A DNA stretch of 32,691 bases from assembly GCA_964580965.1 (NCBI GenBank), contig CAZOLZ010000019.1, positions 1 through 32,691 of the forward strand, written 5' to 3'. Origin of the DNA: CAIUKX01 sp964580965. GTDB lineage: Bacteria; Bacteroidota; Bacteroidia; Flavobacteriales_D; Crocinitomicaceae. Under the pieces are notes generated by a model. It made no database searches. It had not been told where the DNA came from and saw only the letters and a program-made list of their open reading frames with translations. The translations under genes were made by a program, and so were the position numbers. Numbering within the stretch: position 1 is the stretch's first letter; each line of letters begins with the position of its first letter. Below are positions 31,231 to 32,691 of the stretch, piece by piece.

Positions 31231-32688
31231 CTAGCTCCAACTTGTCCCTTCCTTACCATCTTTAATCACAATACCTGCTGCAGCCAACATGTCTCTGATT
31301 TTATCTGAAGTTGTCCAATCTTTTTGTTCACGGGCTGTTTTACGCATATCAATGACTAGGTCCATTACTGCGTTTAATTTTCCTTGATCGTTTGCTTCAC
31401 TATCAAATGTTAAACCAAGCACATCCATTGAGAAACTTTTAAGTTCCGTGCTCAAAAGTTTTAAATCATCAGCAGTAATTGTTGCTTTTCTGTCTGAAAT
31501 GGAATTCACATACTTCACACTTTCGAATAATTGTGCTAATAAAATAGGCGCATTGAAATCATCATTCATTGCTGTATAAAAACTATCAACCAAAGCTTTA
31601 ACATCCGTTGAAGAGCTCTCTTCAGTTGGTAATTTATCCAATTTCTTCATTGCTTCGCTCAAACGACTTAAACCTTTTTCCGCCGCATTTAATGAGTCTG
31701 AAGATAAATCTAGCGTGCTTCTATAATGTGCTTGCATCATGCAGAATCGTATCACATTAGCACTGTAAGGTTTCTCGAAAACATTAGTTGTACCTTCAAT
31801 AATTTCTTTTGGTAAAAAATAGTTATTGAACGATTTACTCATTTTCTGACCATTAACATTTAGCATATTTGCGTGCATCCAATATTTAGCCGGATTACAA
31901 CCTAAAGCACCACAATTTTGAGCAATTTCGTCTTCATGATGTGGGAATTTTAAATCCATTCCTCCACCATGAATATCAAAATGGTTCCCTAAATATTTTG
32001 TACTCATTGCCGTGCATTCAATATGCCACCCTGGATTTCCATCTCCCCAAGGTGAACGCCAAATTTGCATATCTTCAGGGTTTGCTTTTTTCCATAGAGC
32101 AAAATCCGCAAAGAAACGTTTTTCTTCTTGCGCATTCAGTGTACGTGTTTCTTCAGCTAACTCATCAACTTTACGCCCGCTTAAAACTCCATATTCGTAT
32201 TTTTCACTGTAAGCACGAACGTCAAAATAAACTGAACCATTTACAACATAAGCTAAACCGTTATTGATAATTTTCTCAATGATTTCTATCTGTTCTTGAA
32301 TGTGACCTGTAGCTGTAGGTTCAATGCTTGGTGATAACATATTATAAATACGTTGTAATTCTTGAAACTTCACGTTGTATTTATACACAATCTCTAACGA
32401 TTGAACTTGCTCCAATTTAGCAACCTTTCCAATGCTATCAACATCTTCACCTGCACTGTTTGTAATGTGACCTGCATCTGTAATGTTTCTAACATACTTC
32501 ACTTGAAAACCAAGTTTCAATAAATAACGATAGATCAAATCAAAATTAATGAACGTACGCATATTCCCCATGTGAGGTTCACTATACAACGTCGGACCAC
32601 AAACATACATTCCAACTTTGTTGGCGTGAATCGGTTCAAACTTTTCTTTTTGTCCAGTTAAACTATTGTAGATATGTAAATCAGTCAT
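31231..32688 (-). CDS. cysS: Cysteinyl-tRNA synthetase
   Basis: 485 residues, essentially full length. The class I HIGH motif is HMGN (39-42) and the KMSKS motif is at 282-286. Zinc ligands are Cys30 (MYVCGPTLY), Cys225 (WHIECTAMS), His250 and Glu254 (FPHHEDEIAQ). The C-terminal DALR/anticodon region (about 350-485) ends in TSWS. It charges tRNA-Cys in the cytosol. The ATG at 32688 is three bases from the window edge, so its promoter is not visible. It is convergent with dprA, with a four-base gap and no room for a terminator. Confidence 0.98.
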   Translation of the reverse strand: MTDLHIYNSLTGQKEKFEPIHANKVGMYVCGPTLYSEPHMGNMRTFINFDLIYRYLLKLGFQVKYVRNITDAGHITNSAGEDVDSIGKVAKLEQVQSLEIVYKYNVKFQELQRIYNMLSPSIEPTATGHIQEQIEIIEKIINNGLAYVVNGSVYFDVRAYSEKYEYGVLSGRKVDELAEETRTLNAQEEKRFFADFALWKKANPEDMQIWRSPWGDGNPGWHIECTAMSTKYLGNHFDIHGGGMDLKFPHHEDEIAQNCGALGCNPAKYWMHANMLNVNGQKMSKSFNNYFLPKEIIEGTTNVFEKPYSANVIRFCMMQAHYRSTLDLSSDSLNAAEKGLSRLSEAMKKLDKLPTEESSSTDVKALVDSFYTAMNDDFNAPILLAQLFESVKYVNSISDRKATITADDLKLLSTELKSFSMDVLGLTFDSEANDQGKLNAVMDLVIDMRKTAREQKDWTTSDKIRDMLAAAGIVIKDGKEGTSWS

Positions 32689-32691
32689 TTT

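Noticed and set aside
1..32691. tRNA, rRNA, CRISPR arrays, insertion sequences, prophage
   Set aside because: I looked for their hallmarks in the intergenic regions and found none; nearly all the sequence is taken by assigned genes.

Overview
The window reads as a chromosomal segment from an AT-rich Bacteroidota, most likely Flavobacteriales. The family is uncertain; a Crocinitomicaceae/Fluviicola-like organism is a guess. The lineage clues are the Bacteroidota-type N-terminus of YebC, a DUF6427-type membrane protein, a CCDC81-type HU domain fused to SPOR, a TonB receptor/DUF4249 pair, a lamin-tail protein with a gliding/T9SS-type C-terminus, an F-type ATPase operon without atpD/atpC, and -7 promoter boxes of the form TAnnTTTG with almost no Shine-Dalgarno sequences. 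I see no rRNA, tRNA, CRISPR array, transposase, phage gene or integrase.

Layout. 1-707: 3' part of yebC, then a strong terminator. 818-3536 (-): a DUF4143-type AAA protein with altered Walker motifs, a DUF6427-type membrane protein and a small coiled-coil protein. 3840-4967 (+): hemW. 4978-8395 (-): a sulfur cluster (two half-size YeeE/YedE proteins, a CstB-like persulfide dioxygenase-rhodanese, a TauE/SafE permease). 8474-10714 (-): acpP-fabF-rnc, divergent from purN (10955-11539 +). 11630-13535 (-): an accessory cluster of a CAP-domain protein, an unknown secreted protein and two small membrane ORFs that look like one gene broken by a frameshift. 13603-16739 (-): TonB-dependent receptor plus DUF4249 lipoprotein. 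16935-21958 (-): atpB-E-F-H-A-G, with hairpins at some junctions and a terminator at the end. 22104-30028 (-): ygiQ, a LETM1-related protein, a lamin-tail secreted protein, an HU/SPOR membrane protein and kdsB. 30129-31226 (+): dprA. 31231-32688 (-): cysS.

Most of the window is housekeeping. The sulfur cluster should take up reduced sulfur, oxidise persulfide and export sulfite or a related anion. The atp genes encode Fo plus delta, alpha and gamma; beta and epsilon must lie elsewhere. The receptor/lipoprotein pair should act in outer-membrane uptake.

The most notable sequence-level observations are: (i) three unrelated genes sharing the arrangement TAnnTTTG-TAnn-ATG, which predicts leaderless mRNAs; (ii) perfect 12-bp hairpins at the atpE/atpF and atpA/atpG junctions; (iii) the probable frameshift at 13185; (iv) perfect palindromes at 7525-7538 and 25304-25324. 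I do not see an unmistakable new defence, mobile or secondary-metabolite system. Four genes appear to use GTG or TTG starts.
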